Assembly: GCA_964463985.1 (NCBI GenBank)
Contig: CAYXEK010000043.1
Coordinates: 1 to 28,725 of the forward strand
Length of the DNA: 28,725 nucleotides
From: JAXGPF01 sp964463985
GTDB taxonomy: Bacteria > Verrucomicrobiota > Kiritimatiellia > JAAZAB01
Reading direction: 5' to 3'
Shown here: piece by piece, positions 6,253 to 15,371 of the stretch
Layout: each line of letters starts with the position of its first letter
Position numbering within the stretch: position 1 is the stretch's first letter
Translations under genes and position numbers: made by a program
The notes under the pieces: model-generated
What the model was told of the DNA's origin: nothing
The model's input: only the letters and a program-made list of their open reading frames with translations
Databases searched by the model: none

Positions 6253-7413
6253 ATGCAATGTTGTCCGGCGGCGTCCACCGCAATGATTACGGCGGACGAC
6301 ATTAATCCATCGGCATTGATGCCGATCGCCGCAGGCGCGGACGCGGCAGCCGTCCGGCGCGCCCTGCGCGCGGCGCAGCCCGGGCCGGAGGATTTTGCGG
6401 CGTTGATTTCGCCCGCCGCCGGCGCCGATCTGGAGGCCCTGGCGCAACAGGCCCGGATGCTGACCCGCCGGCATTTCGGCAAGAACATTTCCCTGTATGT
6501 GCCGCTTTACATCTCCAACCATTGCTCCAACGGGTGCGCTTACTGCGGGTTTGCGGCCGACCGCCGCTATCCGCGCCGGCACATGGCGCCGGATGAAATC
6601 CGCCGGGAATTGGCGGCCATCCGCCGGATGGGATTCGATGAAATCCTGCTGCTGACCGGCGAGCGCGATCCGCGGGCGGATTTCGATTACCTGCGCGCCG
6701 CCGTTGAAATGGCCGCCGCGGATTTTCACATGGTCACGGTGGAAGTCTTCCCCATGGAACGCGCGGAGTACCGCACGCTGGCCCTGGCCGGCTGCCAGGG
6801 CATCACTGTATACCAGGAAACCTATGACCGGGAAACATACCTCCAGGTCCATCGCTGGGGACCAAAACGGGATTACCAGCGGCGCCTGAATACCCCGGAA
6901 ACGGCGCTGGCCGCGGGCATGCGGAACGTCGGCATGGGCGCGTTGCTGGGGCTGGTAGATCCGCGCCGCGACGCCATCAGCCTGTTCCTCCATGTCCGGG
7001 AATTGCAGCGCCGGTACTGGCGGGCGGGCTTTTCCGTTTCCTTCCCGCGCCTCCGCCCGGAAGCGGGCGGGTTCGAGCCCCCCCACCCCGTCAACGACCG
7101 TTTCCTGGCGCAATTGATTTACGCTTTCCGCATCTGCCTGCCGGATGTGCCGTTGACGCTTTCCACGCGGGAAGCGCCGGCATTCCGGGACGGCATGGCC
7201 GGGGTCGGCATCAACAAGATGAGCATCGCCAGCCGGACCACGGTCGGGGGCTACACCAGCGAAACGCACGAGGACAATGGCGCGCAATTTCAGATCAGCG
7301 ATCACCGCGAGATTGCCGAGTTCACCCGCATGCTGCAAGGCAAGGGACTGGAACCGGTGTTTAAAAACTGGGATCGAACATATTGCATGCCCCAGCCGGC
7401 GGCAGGCGGTTGA
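6253..7413 (+). CDS. thiH: 2-iminoacetate synthase ThiH (tyrosine lyase)
   Basis: ThiH cleaves tyrosine with a radical SAM cluster to give dehydroglycine (2-iminoacetate), which thiazole synthase uses for thiamine. The cluster motif is CSNGCAYCGF (C91, C95, C98). The family segments GITVYQETYDRETY, SFPRLRP and an ASRTTVGGY tail are present, and the length (386 aa) is normal. The ATG at 6253 is 3 bp after the oxidoreductase stop; M11 (6283) is an alternative start. ThiE follows. ThiG, ThiS and ThiF are not nearby, so the thiazole branch must be completed elsewhere, or this enzyme serves another route. Confidence 0.9.
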   Translation: MQCCPAASTAMITADDINPSALMPIAAGADAAAVRRALRAAQPGPEDFAALISPAAGADLEALAQQARMLTRRHFGKNISLYVPLYISNHCSNGCAYCGFAADRRYPRRHMAPDEIRRELAAIRRMGFDEILLLTGERDPRADFDYLRAAVEMAAADFHMVTVEVFPMERAEYRTLALAGCQGITVYQETYDRETYLQVHRWGPKRDYQRRLNTPETALAAGMRNVGMGALLGLVDPRRDAISLFLHVRELQRRYWRAGFSVSFPRLRPEAGGFEPPHPVNDRFLAQLIYAFRICLPDVPLTLSTREAPAFRDGMAGVGINKMSIASRTTVGGYTSETHEDNGAQFQISDHREIAEFTRMLQGKGLEPVFKNWDRTYCMPQPAAGG

Positions 7414-7455
7414 GACCTGCGCATTGATGGTCCATGATTGTTCCAGGAGGCGCTG

Positions 7456-8130
7456 ATGCAGACGAAATCCCCCGGCGACATTCACGCTCAAAGGCTGCTC
7501 CGGCTGCGCGGGGCCGGAATTTACCTGGTGACATCCCAGGCGCTTTCCGCCGGACGCACCACCCTGGAAATCGCCCGGGACGCGCTGGCCGGCGGCATCC
7601 GCCTGATCCAACTCCGGGAAAAAGAACTCTCCGGCGCCGCTTTCTTCCGCCTGGCGGAACAAATGCGCCGGATCACCGCCGACGCCGGCGCGCTGCTGAT
7701 CATCAACGACCGGCTGGACATTGCCATGGCGGCGGGGGCGGATGGAGTGCATCTCGGCCAGGATGACCTGCCCGTAGCCGCCGCGCGGCGCCTGGCACCC
7801 GACCTGATTATCGGCGCCTCCACCCATTCCATCGCCGAAGCCCGGCAGGCGGACAAGGATGGCGCATCCTACATCAACATCGGCCCGCTCTTCCCCACCC
7901 GGACCAAGCAATGGTCCGGCGAATTTCTCGGATTGGACGGCCTGCGGCGCATCGCGGCCGCGGTCTCCACGCCTTTCACGGTCATGGGCGGCATCAAGCC
8001 GCGCCAAATTCCGGAACTGCGGCGCGCCGGCGCGGAAATCATCGCCGTCGTCACCGCCATCACCGCCGCGCCCGACCCGGCCAGCGCCGCCCGGGAATTG
8101 TTAAACGCCATGAAGGAAGACCATCCATGA
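7456..8130 (+). CDS. thiE: Thiamine-phosphate synthase ThiE
   Basis: ThiE joins hydroxymethylpyrimidine pyrophosphate to thiazole phosphate, giving thiamine phosphate. The 224-residue TIM-barrel shows the family blocks in order: IRLIQLREKE, LLIINDRLDIA, ADGVHLGQDDLPV, IIGASTHS, YINIGPLFPTRTK and VMGGIKP. The ATG at 7456 is chosen over an in-frame TTG (7438) because GGAGG lies 5-6 nt before it. Its TGA overlaps the next gene's ATG (ATGA, 8127-8130). It pairs functionally with thiH 42 bp upstream. Confidence 0.93.
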   Translation: MQTKSPGDIHAQRLLRLRGAGIYLVTSQALSAGRTTLEIARDALAGGIRLIQLREKELSGAAFFRLAEQMRRITADAGALLIINDRLDIAMAAGADGVHLGQDDLPVAAARRLAPDLIIGASTHSIAEARQADKDGASYINIGPLFPTRTKQWSGEFLGLDGLRRIAAAVSTPFTVMGGIKPRQIPELRRAGAEIIAVVTAITAAPDPASAARELLNAMKEDHP

Positions 8131-8999
8131 CCAAGCCGTTTAAATTTTCCGACTGCGTGGCGTCGCCGGGACGCAAAATCAATCTTGCGCGCTGGCCAAC
8201 CGGCGTCAAGGAATTTTACCGATCCAAGTCCGACTACCTCCGGCGGCTGGAAGACAATGTGGCGGAATTGCAACGGCTCCAGAACCTGCTTTACGCCCAC
8301 AATTCCTATGCCATCCTGATTATTTTCCAGGCCATGGACGCCGCCGGCAAGGATGGCGCCATCAAGCATGTCATGTCCGGCGTCAATCCCCAAGGCTGCC
8401 AGGTATTCAGTTTCAAGCAGCCCAGCGCGGAGGAACTGGACCATGATTTTCTCTGGCGCACCAACAAATGCCTCCCCGAGCGCGGACGCATCGGCATCTT
8501 CAACCGTTCGTATTACGAAGAAGTCCTGGTCGTCCGCGTACACCCGGAACTGCTGGAACGGCAACATCTGCCGGAAGCCGGCCGGCGCAATTACGGGGCA
8601 TTATGGCGGCAGCGTTTCACTTCCATCAACGCCCTGGAAAAGCACCTGCATGAAAACGGGACCCGCATTCTGAAATTTTTTCTGCACATTTCGGCGGAAG
8701 AACAGCGGCGCCGTCTGCTGGCGCGCGTGAAAGATCCTTCCAAAAACTGGAAAATCTGCGAAGCGGACATCCGCGAACGCGCCCTGTGGAAAGATTACCG
8801 GCAGGCATACGAAAAGTGCATCCAGGCCACCGGCACGCCGTATGCTCCCTGGCATATCGTGCCGGCCGACGACAAGAAAAACGCGCGCCTGATCATCTCC
8901 GGCGCCATCATCGCCGCCATGCGCCGGCTGGACATGCATTATCCCCGGCCGCCATCGAATACTGTTTTGAATAAAATCCGCAAAGCGCTGGAAAAATAA
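8127..8999 (+). CDS. ppk2: Polyphosphate kinase 2 family protein
   Basis: PPK2 enzymes transfer phosphate between polyphosphate and nucleotides, usually making ATP/ADP or GTP from polyphosphate. The 290-residue protein has the Walker A-like QAMDAAGKDG (68-77). It also has the NRSYYEEVLVVRVHPELL lid/Walker B region, FLHISAEEQRRRLLAR, and a C-terminal WHIVPADDKKNAR. All are PPK2 signatures, and it is a single-domain form. It overlaps thiE by 4 bp and so is translationally coupled to it, though no direct metabolic link is known. AMP versus ADP preference cannot be read reliably. Confidence 0.92.
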   Translation: MTKPFKFSDCVASPGRKINLARWPTGVKEFYRSKSDYLRRLEDNVAELQRLQNLLYAHNSYAILIIFQAMDAAGKDGAIKHVMSGVNPQGCQVFSFKQPSAEELDHDFLWRTNKCLPERGRIGIFNRSYYEEVLVVRVHPELLERQHLPEAGRRNYGALWRQRFTSINALEKHLHENGTRILKFFLHISAEEQRRRLLARVKDPSKNWKICEADIRERALWKDYRQAYEKCIQATGTPYAPWHIVPADDKKNARLIISGAIIAAMRRLDMHYPRPPSNTVLNKIRKALEK

Positions 9000-9052
9000 C
9001 GCCGGCCGGACGCCATTCCCGGGCGGACCGCCAGGACTGCCCGCCATGCTTC

Positions 9053-9102
9053 GTAGCAGCGCCGATCGGCATCCGGATTGCGCCACGCAGTGGCGCCGCT
9101 AC
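9053..9102. repeat. Nested inverted repeat after ppk2
   Basis: GTAGCAGCGCC (9053-9063) pairs with GGCGCCGCTAC (9092-9102) with one mismatch. Inside it GCGCCAC (9080-9086) and GTGGCGC (9090-9096) form a perfect 7-bp hairpin with a 3-nt loop; the two folds compete. There is no T-run on either side. It resembles a small palindromic dispersed repeat. The rest of 9000-9253 has no gene. Confidence 0.45.
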
Positions 9103-9162
9103 AGTCCGTCATCTGAATGCCCTCCCCACCGTCAGTGAAGTCGGATGAAATTTGAGCATGAC

Positions 9163-9179
9163 AAAACCATTTTGGTTTT
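9163..9179 (+). terminator. Small AT-rich hairpin
   Basis: AAAACCA pairs with TGGTTTT across a TTT loop, about 165 bp after ppk2 and 75 bp before the next gene. It is a weak terminator candidate with few G-C pairs. Confidence 0.25.
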
Positions 9180-9253
9180 ATAAAATGCATTTCAATATGG
9201 CGCAGCCGTAAACTATCAGCCAATGTTCGGATGTGTAAACACCGGCGCTTTTC

Positions 9254-11314
9254 ATGCACAGATTGCGCATATTTTTTTTCATCGCGCTGATCCTGGCCGG
9301 CCTGGCCTGGCGCGCAGCCTGGTTCGCCGCCGGCGCGCGGCATCTGCCGGTATCCTCCGATGAAAGCATCACGGTGCTGCAAGCCAAACGCATCCGCGCC
9401 GGCGACTTGCAGATGTTTTTAATGGGCCAGCCTTACATGTTCCCCGCCGAGTCTTACCTGCACGCGCCGCTGGCCCACTGCCTGCCGCGCACGCCCTGGG
9501 GGGCGCGTCTGCCGGCGTTTCTGCTGGGATTGGCCGGACTGGGATGCTCGCTGGCCATCCTGCGCCGACTGCATCCCGGACCCGGCTGCTGGCCCGCCGC
9601 CCTTCTGCTGCTTTTTCCCTCCGCCTACCTGCTGCTGCACCAATCCGTGTATGCGATGCCGGGCTACCCCACGCTCCTGTTTTGCGGCAGCGCCGCCATC
9701 CTGGCGGCGCTGCATGCCGGGCGCTGGAAATGGTGCGCGCCGGCCGCCGGACTGATTGCCGGCGCAGGATTCAGCACGCACACCCTGATGCTGCCGGCGC
9801 TGCTGGCGGCAGGGTATTTCTGCCTGTTTCCGCCGCCCTGCGGCAACCGGACCGCGGCCGCCGGCAGGCGCATGGCGCCATTGCCCATCCTGCTTTTCGC
9901 CGCAGGCTTGCTGGCCGGGCTGCTGCCTTGGCTGGCGGGAATCTGGCTGCACCATGAACACCAAGGTGCGGTCTTCGCCCGGTTGGGCGCCACGGAAGCA
10001 TTGCGCCGGGTATGGTCGCCGGCCATCCGCCATGTTTTGCCCGCGGCCATGGGCATCGCCCCTGTGCCGTTTCCCGACAACGAGGCCGCGCATCCCTGGC
10101 CCATCATGGAAACGGGGGTGACGGCAGTCTGGGCGCTGCTGATGGTTGGCGGCCTGGCGATATTGACGGCGCGGATGATCCGGCAGAGACGCGCCCGGAA
10201 GGCCGGCGCATCCGATCCGGTATCGGACGCGCAACCCATCCCCATTGCCGGCATGGCGGCCGCGCCGTTTTACGGCATGTCGCTGCTGACGCTGGCAATT
10301 TTCGCTATCAGCCGGCGCGCGGATGGCGGCAGTTTCCGCTACCTGCTGCCCCTGGTCTGGTCATTCCCATTCATCCTGCAACACTGGCATGCCGGCGGCC
10401 CGCGAAGGCTGAAACAGGCCTGCGGCATCCTGGCGGCGGCGCTCACGCTGATCAACATCGCCGCCTCAGCGGGGATGGCGCGCGCATGGCGCGCGGAAAA
10501 TTTTGCCGCCGCGGCCGGGCTGCCGGATCTGCAGCCCGCGCTGGAATTCCTGACCCGCAATAATTTCCGGCGCTGCACGGCTTCCTACGGCGCCGCCTAT
10601 CGGATAAATTTTCTGACCGATGAGGCAATCCTTTGCGGCCAGCCCAGCAACGAGCGCTTTCCCGACTGGCCCATCCCCTACAAAGACGCCGTGGACGCTT
10701 CCGCGCGGGTAGCCTATGTCCTGACCGACCGGATCCGGTTTCTCAAACCCGACGTTTTCAAACGGCATCTGGGCCTGATGCACGTCGGCTGCGAAAGCGC
10801 CACGCGCGGCGATTTCGAAATCTATTACAATTTCCGGGAACTGCCGCGCGATCCGCCGTCCGTCCCTCTGCCCGCCGGCGGATTTACCGCCACCGCCAGC
10901 CATAATCCGGCGGATGCCGCGCGGCTGGCGCGCGCGGATCAAGCCGGCGGCTGGACTTCGCTGGCGCCGCAGACGCCGGGCATGTACCTGGAACTGGCAT
11001 GGCCGGAAGCGTTGCGGGTCTGCCGCGCGGAATTGATTCAAACCCGGGGCAATAAATTTACGCCGGCGTCCCTGGATGTCAGCATCTGGCACAGCAATCA
11101 ATGGGAAAAGGCGCTGTCCGACTACGCGCCCGGCTGGGATAAATTCGTTTTCCGCCAGGGTCATCCGGTTTATGGTATTGAGCCGCGGACGCTGGCATGG
11201 CCGGCGGCGCCGGCCACCCGGCTGCGCCTGGCCATCCGCCGCGCCCATGCCGATCATCCCTGGGCAATTGACGCCATCCGCGTCTTCCACGCGCCGCCGC
11301 AACCGGATCCATGA
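9254..11314 (+). CDS. Membrane glycosyltransferase, GT39/ArnT-like
   Basis: This 686-residue protein starts with a hydrophobic segment followed by SSDES (D36-E37), the acidic motif of the first periplasmic loop in GT-C enzymes. Many further hydrophobic segments fill residues about 75-400. A soluble C-terminal domain of about 260 residues ends in an Ig/jelly-roll-like stretch. Such enzymes move a sugar from a polyprenyl-phosphate donor to lipid or protein on the outer face of the membrane. The acceptor is unknown. The gene is monocistronic and converges on dppA with a 7-bp gap. Exact family membership is inferred from topology and one motif. Confidence 0.7.
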   Translation: MHRLRIFFFIALILAGLAWRAAWFAAGARHLPVSSDESITVLQAKRIRAGDLQMFLMGQPYMFPAESYLHAPLAHCLPRTPWGARLPAFLLGLAGLGCSLAILRRLHPGPGCWPAALLLLFPSAYLLLHQSVYAMPGYPTLLFCGSAAILAALHAGRWKWCAPAAGLIAGAGFSTHTLMLPALLAAGYFCLFPPPCGNRTAAAGRRMAPLPILLFAAGLLAGLLPWLAGIWLHHEHQGAVFARLGATEALRRVWSPAIRHVLPAAMGIAPVPFPDNEAAHPWPIMETGVTAVWALLMVGGLAILTARMIRQRRARKAGASDPVSDAQPIPIAGMAAAPFYGMSLLTLAIFAISRRADGGSFRYLLPLVWSFPFILQHWHAGGPRRLKQACGILAAALTLINIAASAGMARAWRAENFAAAAGLPDLQPALEFLTRNNFRRCTASYGAAYRINFLTDEAILCGQPSNERFPDWPIPYKDAVDASARVAYVLTDRIRFLKPDVFKRHLGLMHVGCESATRGDFEIYYNFRELPRDPPSVPLPAGGFTATASHNPADAARLARADQAGGWTSLAPQTPGMYLELAWPEALRVCRAELIQTRGNKFTPASLDVSIWHSNQWEKALSDYAPGWDKFVFRQGHPVYGIEPRTLAWPAAPATRLRLAIRRAHADHPWAIDAIRVFHAPPQPDP

Positions 11315-11321
11315 GCGGAAT

Positions 11322-12209
11322 TTATTTTCTGCCGGCGGTTTTGCGCCGGGCTAACCCGGCTTTCTGCGCCGGACGTTTCCGCGCCTTTTTGGCAGGTAGC
11401 GGCGGGTCCACGGGAACTGACTGCAACAGGGCGATCACGCTGGAAGGATGGCTGCCTTTGACCAACGCCGGCGGCAGGTCGCCCGTGGCGCGGAACCGTT
11501 TGATCATTTCAAAAGGCGGATGCAGGGGGATGATGCCGAAGGTTTCGGAGCGGAACCGGCGCAAAGCTTTCTCCGCGCCCATGCGGATTTTCTCGCGGGC
11601 GCGCATGGGATGCATGTGGATCGCGCCTACATTGCGGGCGGCATATTGTTCGGCGTCGCATTCATCGCCGCGGCCCAGCTTGGTGCCGCGCTTGACTTCC
11701 ACCGTCTCGATGCCCGGCACCAGCGCCTGCGCCTCCGCGCAGAAGGCCCGGTCGCCGGAACCGAAAATCGAGCGCACGCCCAGTTCGCTGGCGCACATCG
11801 CCAACTGGCCGAACTCGCCCACCGGTATGCCGTTGATGGTGTATTCGAATTTGCGCATGGAGCCGGTATGCGCCAGGTGCGCCTCCGGCGTGCGCGACAT
11901 GGCATGCTGCCCCACCCAGGCTATGGCGTCATACGACTTATCCAGTTCATAAGGATATCCATTCATCAGCCCGCGCAACAGTTCAGCGCGTTCGTCCAGC
12001 AGCACGGGGTTGATGGCGCCGGGACCGTGTCCGTCGCAAACCAGGAATTCATCGGCGCCGGCGGCGGCGAATCCGGCAATCGCGGCGTTGACTTCCCGGG
12101 TCAGCAACTCCTTGGCCACATCGTAATACCTGCCATCCGAATGCCCCCAGTCCCTGGAATTCAATACCCCCGCCACGCCTTCGCAATCCGTCATGATGTA
12201 GATTTTCAC
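11322..12209 (-). CDS. dppA: D-aminopeptidase DppA (peptidase M55)
   Basis: M55 peptidases are Zn-dependent D-aminopeptidases that process D-Ala peptides from the cell wall. The metal ligands are in place: D8 and E10 in MTDCEG, H61 in CDGHG, H102 in GQHAM and E132 in GEFGQ. A candidate nucleophile His is H114. The protein is 295 residues, with a lysine/arginine/proline-rich tail after about residue 270 that core DppA lacks. The start is GTG at 12209, supported by GGAAGG just upstream. It converges with the glycosyltransferase gene. Confidence 0.9.
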   Translation of the reverse strand: MKIYIMTDCEGVAGVLNSRDWGHSDGRYYDVAKELLTREVNAAIAGFAAAGADEFLVCDGHGPGAINPVLLDERAELLRGLMNGYPYELDKSYDAIAWVGQHAMSRTPEAHLAHTGSMRKFEYTINGIPVGEFGQLAMCASELGVRSIFGSGDRAFCAEAQALVPGIETVEVKRGTKLGRGDECDAEQYAARNVGAIHMHPMRAREKIRMGAEKALRRFRSETFGIIPLHPPFEMIKRFRATGDLPPALVKGSHPSSVIALLQSVPVDPPLPAKKARKRPAQKAGLARRKTAGRK

Positions 12210-12603
12210 GCTGACCTTCCTCCCGTATTATGTTCCCCGCGCATTCGTCAAAACTATCATCTGCCTGAATAAAAGCAAGTAATTTGGCAGAGGTTCAAAG
12301 GATCAAAGGCACATAGGATCAAAGCCGGGCTACGGCGCGGCACACCCGCCTTCGCTGAAGCTACGGCGCGGCACGCACGGAAGGCTCACCGCAGGTTCGC
12401 CCTCCAGCCGGCGGCCAGAGGCCTGGCCGCCCTACCGGCACAAAATCCTTCGTTGCCTTCGTTTCCTTTTGTTCAAATCCCAAAATTCCCCTTCACGATC
12501 TTCGCGTTCTTCGTGTTTAATTTCTGACTTCCGTCTTTGCGTCTTTATGACTTCGTGAGATAAAATTCTGTTTCCCGGACTTGTTCCGCCGCTGTCCGCC
12601 GCG
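12210..12603. repeat. Noncoding stretch with a third copy of the dispersed repeat
   Basis: There is no credible gene. About 12365-12520 matches the repeat unit at 4361-4542: ggcgcggcacgcacgg, aggttcgccctccag, ctaccggcacaa and ttgttcaaatcccaaaattc in the same order. This copy lacks the middle part of unit 1. Before it lie tandem 'ggatcaaag' fragments (12299-12323), also seen near 4577. The dppA promoter must lie here, but I could not pick it out. Confidence 0.65.
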
Positions 12604-13914
12604 TTAAATTTTGCGCAGCAATTTCAGGTTTTCCGCCACCAACGCATCGTCAATATTGTCCGCCAGCAGATAAGCGCCGCAGGCCCGGCCGACCCAGGTT
12701 TCGTAGCCGCCGCGGTGCCGCGCCTCGCGCGCGGGCAGGTATGACAGCGACCCGTTGGTGACGCTGCAGCACAAGGTGTATTGGAAAGGACTGCCGGCGC
12801 GGATGCGCAGGCTGATGCCGGAAAACATCTCGCCCGGCATCGGCACCATGGCCAGGGGTCCGACGGCGGTTATGGTCTGCATGAACTTCCGGCCCTTCAG
12901 CAGAGGCCGGCCGTGGGCTGCGATCACCGCCTGGTTGTAGCGGTATTCACACATCGGCGTGCCCCACTCGTCCTTTTTGGGCGCCCATTGCGCCAGGTCG
13001 CGCTCGGCGTCCGCCAGGGGCTTGAGCGGCGCATAAGGCAAAAATATTTCCTCGTTCAGAAGGCGCAGTTGCAGGTCGCGCCGCCATTCCCGGATGGAAA
13101 GCAGGGCCCGGATGGCATCCGTGGCGGCGCGGTACCCGACCTCGCGCACGGCATGCACGCCGTCGCCCTGCCCGGCCGACAGGCGGTTGCCGATTCGGTA
13201 ATTGGTGCGCGGGCCGACATCGCCGATGGCGCCGTTAAAAAACGCCACCGGCGCGCCAAACTGGGATTCAATCCTGTCCTTCATCACGCCGCACCAGTCC
13301 CGTGACACCATCCGGTTGCAGCCCATGGCCGTGCCATGGGCGCCGTAATGCGCCAGGATACCGATATCCTTCCCCGCTTCATTCTTGAAATGCGCCACCG
13401 TCAGCGTCGGATCGAAAAAACCGCGCGGGTCGGCCGAAAAATCCACCCCGCCGTCTTCACGGGTTCCGCGGCGGTTGACGCCGGCCAGGCTTTCCGTCGC
13501 AGCGAATCCAACCTGTGCCGGATGCAAAGCCGCATTGGCAATTTCAACCGACTCCGCGATTGCCGGCAGCACCGCGTCAATATAGGCCTGTTCGGGCTCG
13601 CCCCATCCCCAGAAATTCAGGGTGTTGGGAACGGAATGACTGTGCGTGGCCGCCACGGTGATCTGCGGCTCGGGAATGCCGGTGCGCCGATGGACTTCCC
13701 CGCGGATGGCCGCGACCACGTTTTCCTCGATGCAAATCCAATCCAGGTTGATCACTGCCGCCTTCAACCCGTTTTGTTCAAACACCACGGCGGTGGCATG
13801 CAAGCGGTCCACAATCTCCTCCGCCGGCCGCTCCTTGACGCCGTACCCGCCCAAACGCACACCCAGTTGCGGCGTCACATCCTTCCGTCCGAAACCGACT
13901 TTCAATGCCTTCAT
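12604..13914 (-). CDS. Neutral/alkaline ceramidase N-terminal domain protein
   Basis: This 436-residue protein matches the catalytic domain of neutral/alkaline non-lysosomal ceramidases. It opens with GFGRKDVTP and has the zinc-binding AATHSHSVPN (H91, H93) and a second His motif AHYGAHGTAMG (H189, H193). Many bacterial members are annotated as ceramidases but act on unknown amides or esters. There is no signal peptide, unlike secreted ceramidases, so a cytoplasmic role is likely. The start at 13914 is preferred to an upstream in-frame ATG (13953) because GGAG lies about 7 nt before it. It is 129 bp downstream of the NifX-like gene. Confidence 0.82.
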   Translation of the reverse strand: MKALKVGFGRKDVTPQLGVRLGGYGVKERPAEEIVDRLHATAVVFEQNGLKAAVINLDWICIEENVVAAIRGEVHRRTGIPEPQITVAATHSHSVPNTLNFWGWGEPEQAYIDAVLPAIAESVEIANAALHPAQVGFAATESLAGVNRRGTREDGGVDFSADPRGFFDPTLTVAHFKNEAGKDIGILAHYGAHGTAMGCNRMVSRDWCGVMKDRIESQFGAPVAFFNGAIGDVGPRTNYRIGNRLSAGQGDGVHAVREVGYRAATDAIRALLSIREWRRDLQLRLLNEEIFLPYAPLKPLADAERDLAQWAPKKDEWGTPMCEYRYNQAVIAAHGRPLLKGRKFMQTITAVGPLAMVPMPGEMFSGISLRIRAGSPFQYTLCCSVTNGSLSYLPAREARHRGGYETWVGRACGAYLLADNIDDALVAENLKLLRKI

Positions 13915-14043
13915 TTTCAATCTCCATATCCCGCGCAATCCGTCCTGCGCCAATCCGCAGCGCTGCCCGCCGGTGGCCAGCCCGGGCTGTCTGCGCCGCG
14001 GGGAAAGGAGACGGACCGATGCCGGCGGAGTACCTGACCGGTT

Positions 14044-14382
14044 TCAATGATCGCAGACATTCGCGCCGCTGGAAAGCGTGCCGGCCAGGTAAGCCTCCAC
14101 CAATGCGGCCGGCGTTTCCGCGTCAGCGCCGACGATCACCTTGATGCCGTTGGCCGCGAAAAGCTGCTGGGCGCGCTGGCCCATGCCGCCGGCAATGATC
14201 AGGCCGGCGCCCTGCTCGTGAAGCCATTGGGGGAGCACGCCCGGCTCGTGCGGGGGGGGCGTCAACTGTTCCTGGCCGACAATTTTTTTGTTTTGGGGAT
14301 CAACTTCGAACAGCGTGAATTGCTCGCAATGGCCGAAATGCAGGCAGAGTTGTCCGCGGGCCGTGGGGATGGCGATTTTCAT
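14044..14382 (-). CDS. NifX/NafY-like (dinitrogenase Fe-Mo cofactor) domain protein
   Basis: This 112-residue single-domain protein of the DiNase/NifX superfamily begins MKIAIPTARG. The family CLHFGHCEQF block is at C13-F22 (H15, H18, C19), followed by LIIAGGMGQRAQQLF and ALVEAYLAGTL. Such small proteins bind Fe-S or Fe-Mo-type cofactor precursors. Without nif genes their role is unknown, though they commonly sit beside Mrp/MinD-type ATPases. Its ATG overlaps the Mrp stop codon (ATGA), and CAGGAGC lies upstream, so the two proteins are probably made together. Confidence 0.85.
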   Translation of the reverse strand: MKIAIPTARGQLCLHFGHCEQFTLFEVDPQNKKIVGQEQLTPPPHEPGVLPQWLHEQGAGLIIAGGMGQRAQQLFAANGIKVIVGADAETPAALVEAYLAGTLSSGANVCDH

Positions 14383-15314
14383 GTTTTTTGCTCCTGGGGT
14401 TGTGATGGCGCGGACGATTGCGGGCCGGCCGCTTCCGCGGACAACTCCAGAATCGGCGCAATGATCCGCTCGAAACTCCTGGCGGTTTCCGTGCGGCTGT
14501 AATGATAAACGAACGGCGCGCCGGCATCGCATGCCAGCCCGACGTTGGCGTCAAGGGGAATGCGCCCCAGGAATGGCACCTGCATGGAAGCGGCCATTTC
14601 TTCGCCGCCGCCGGTGTTGAAAATATAGGAAATTTCGCCGCATTTCGGGCAGACAAACCCGCTCATGTTTTCCACCACTCCCAGCACCGGCATCTTCAAT
14701 TGCCGGCAGAAATTGATGGATTTACGCACATCGGCCGTCGCCACGCTCTGGGGCGTGGTGACAATCACCGCGCCGGTCACCGGCGCGGCCAGTTGCGCCA
14801 CGGAAAGCGGCTCGTCGCCGGTGCCCGGCGGCGAATCAATGATCAGATAATCCAGGTCGCCCCAGACCACATCCTTGAGGAATTGCTTGATGACGCTCAT
14901 CTTCAGCGGGCCGCGCCAGATCACCGCGTCATCCCGGTTGTTCAGAAGGAACCCGATGGACATCACTTTCAACCCGGCATGCATCACCGGCTGCAGCCCA
15001 TCGCCGTCCGACTGCACCCGGGCGCCGTCGAGGTGCAGCATCTGCGGAATGCTGGGACCGTGAATATCAACATCCAGAAGGCCGACCCGCCGGCCGGCCA
15101 GCCCCAGCGACACGGCCAGGTTGACGGCGACAGTGCTTTTCCCGACGCCGCCCTTGCCCGACATGACTATAATTTTATGGGCAATCCGGCCCAGGCGGGC
15201 GCGCAGCATGTCGTTTTCCAGAAATTCGTCCAGGGTTTGCTCATGCGATTGCGGACGCGGACTCCCCGCGCAAGTTTTGCCGGAAGCGCAAGTTTTACAT
15301 TCTGATTTATTCAT
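14379..15314 (-). CDS. mrp: Mrp/ApbC-type Fe-S cluster carrier ATPase
   Basis: This 311-residue P-loop ATPase of the Mrp/Nbp35 family carries and transfers 4Fe-4S clusters. The deviant Walker A is GKGGVGKS (53-60). DVDIHGPSIP and IIDSPPGTGDE follow, and the cluster-bridging CPKC motif is at C222/C225. An extra N-terminal cysteine group (C6, C9, C15) resembles the Nbp35 type. The bacterial MIP18-like domain is absent. The ATG at 15314 is preferred over 15323, whose AGG is directly adjacent. It overlaps the NifX-like gene by 4 bp. Confidence 0.92.
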   Translation of the reverse strand: MNKSECKTCASGKTCAGSPRPQSHEQTLDEFLENDMLRARLGRIAHKIIVMSGKGGVGKSTVAVNLAVSLGLAGRRVGLLDVDIHGPSIPQMLHLDGARVQSDGDGLQPVMHAGLKVMSIGFLLNNRDDAVIWRGPLKMSVIKQFLKDVVWGDLDYLIIDSPPGTGDEPLSVAQLAAPVTGAVIVTTPQSVATADVRKSINFCRQLKMPVLGVVENMSGFVCPKCGEISYIFNTGGGEEMAASMQVPFLGRIPLDANVGLACDAGAPFVYHYSRTETARSFERIIAPILELSAEAAGPQSSAPSQPQEQKT

Positions 15315-15371
15315 CTTTGCCATCCTGCTCTGACATTATCGGGCCGCGCGGCATCAGCCTGCCGGCGCTGT

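Noticed and set aside
6073..8007. A 644-codon open frame on the minus strand
   Set aside because: It is antisense to the oxidoreductase, thiH and thiE, which have strong family motifs. High GC keeps the opposite frame open, and its protein is low-complexity and unrecognisable.
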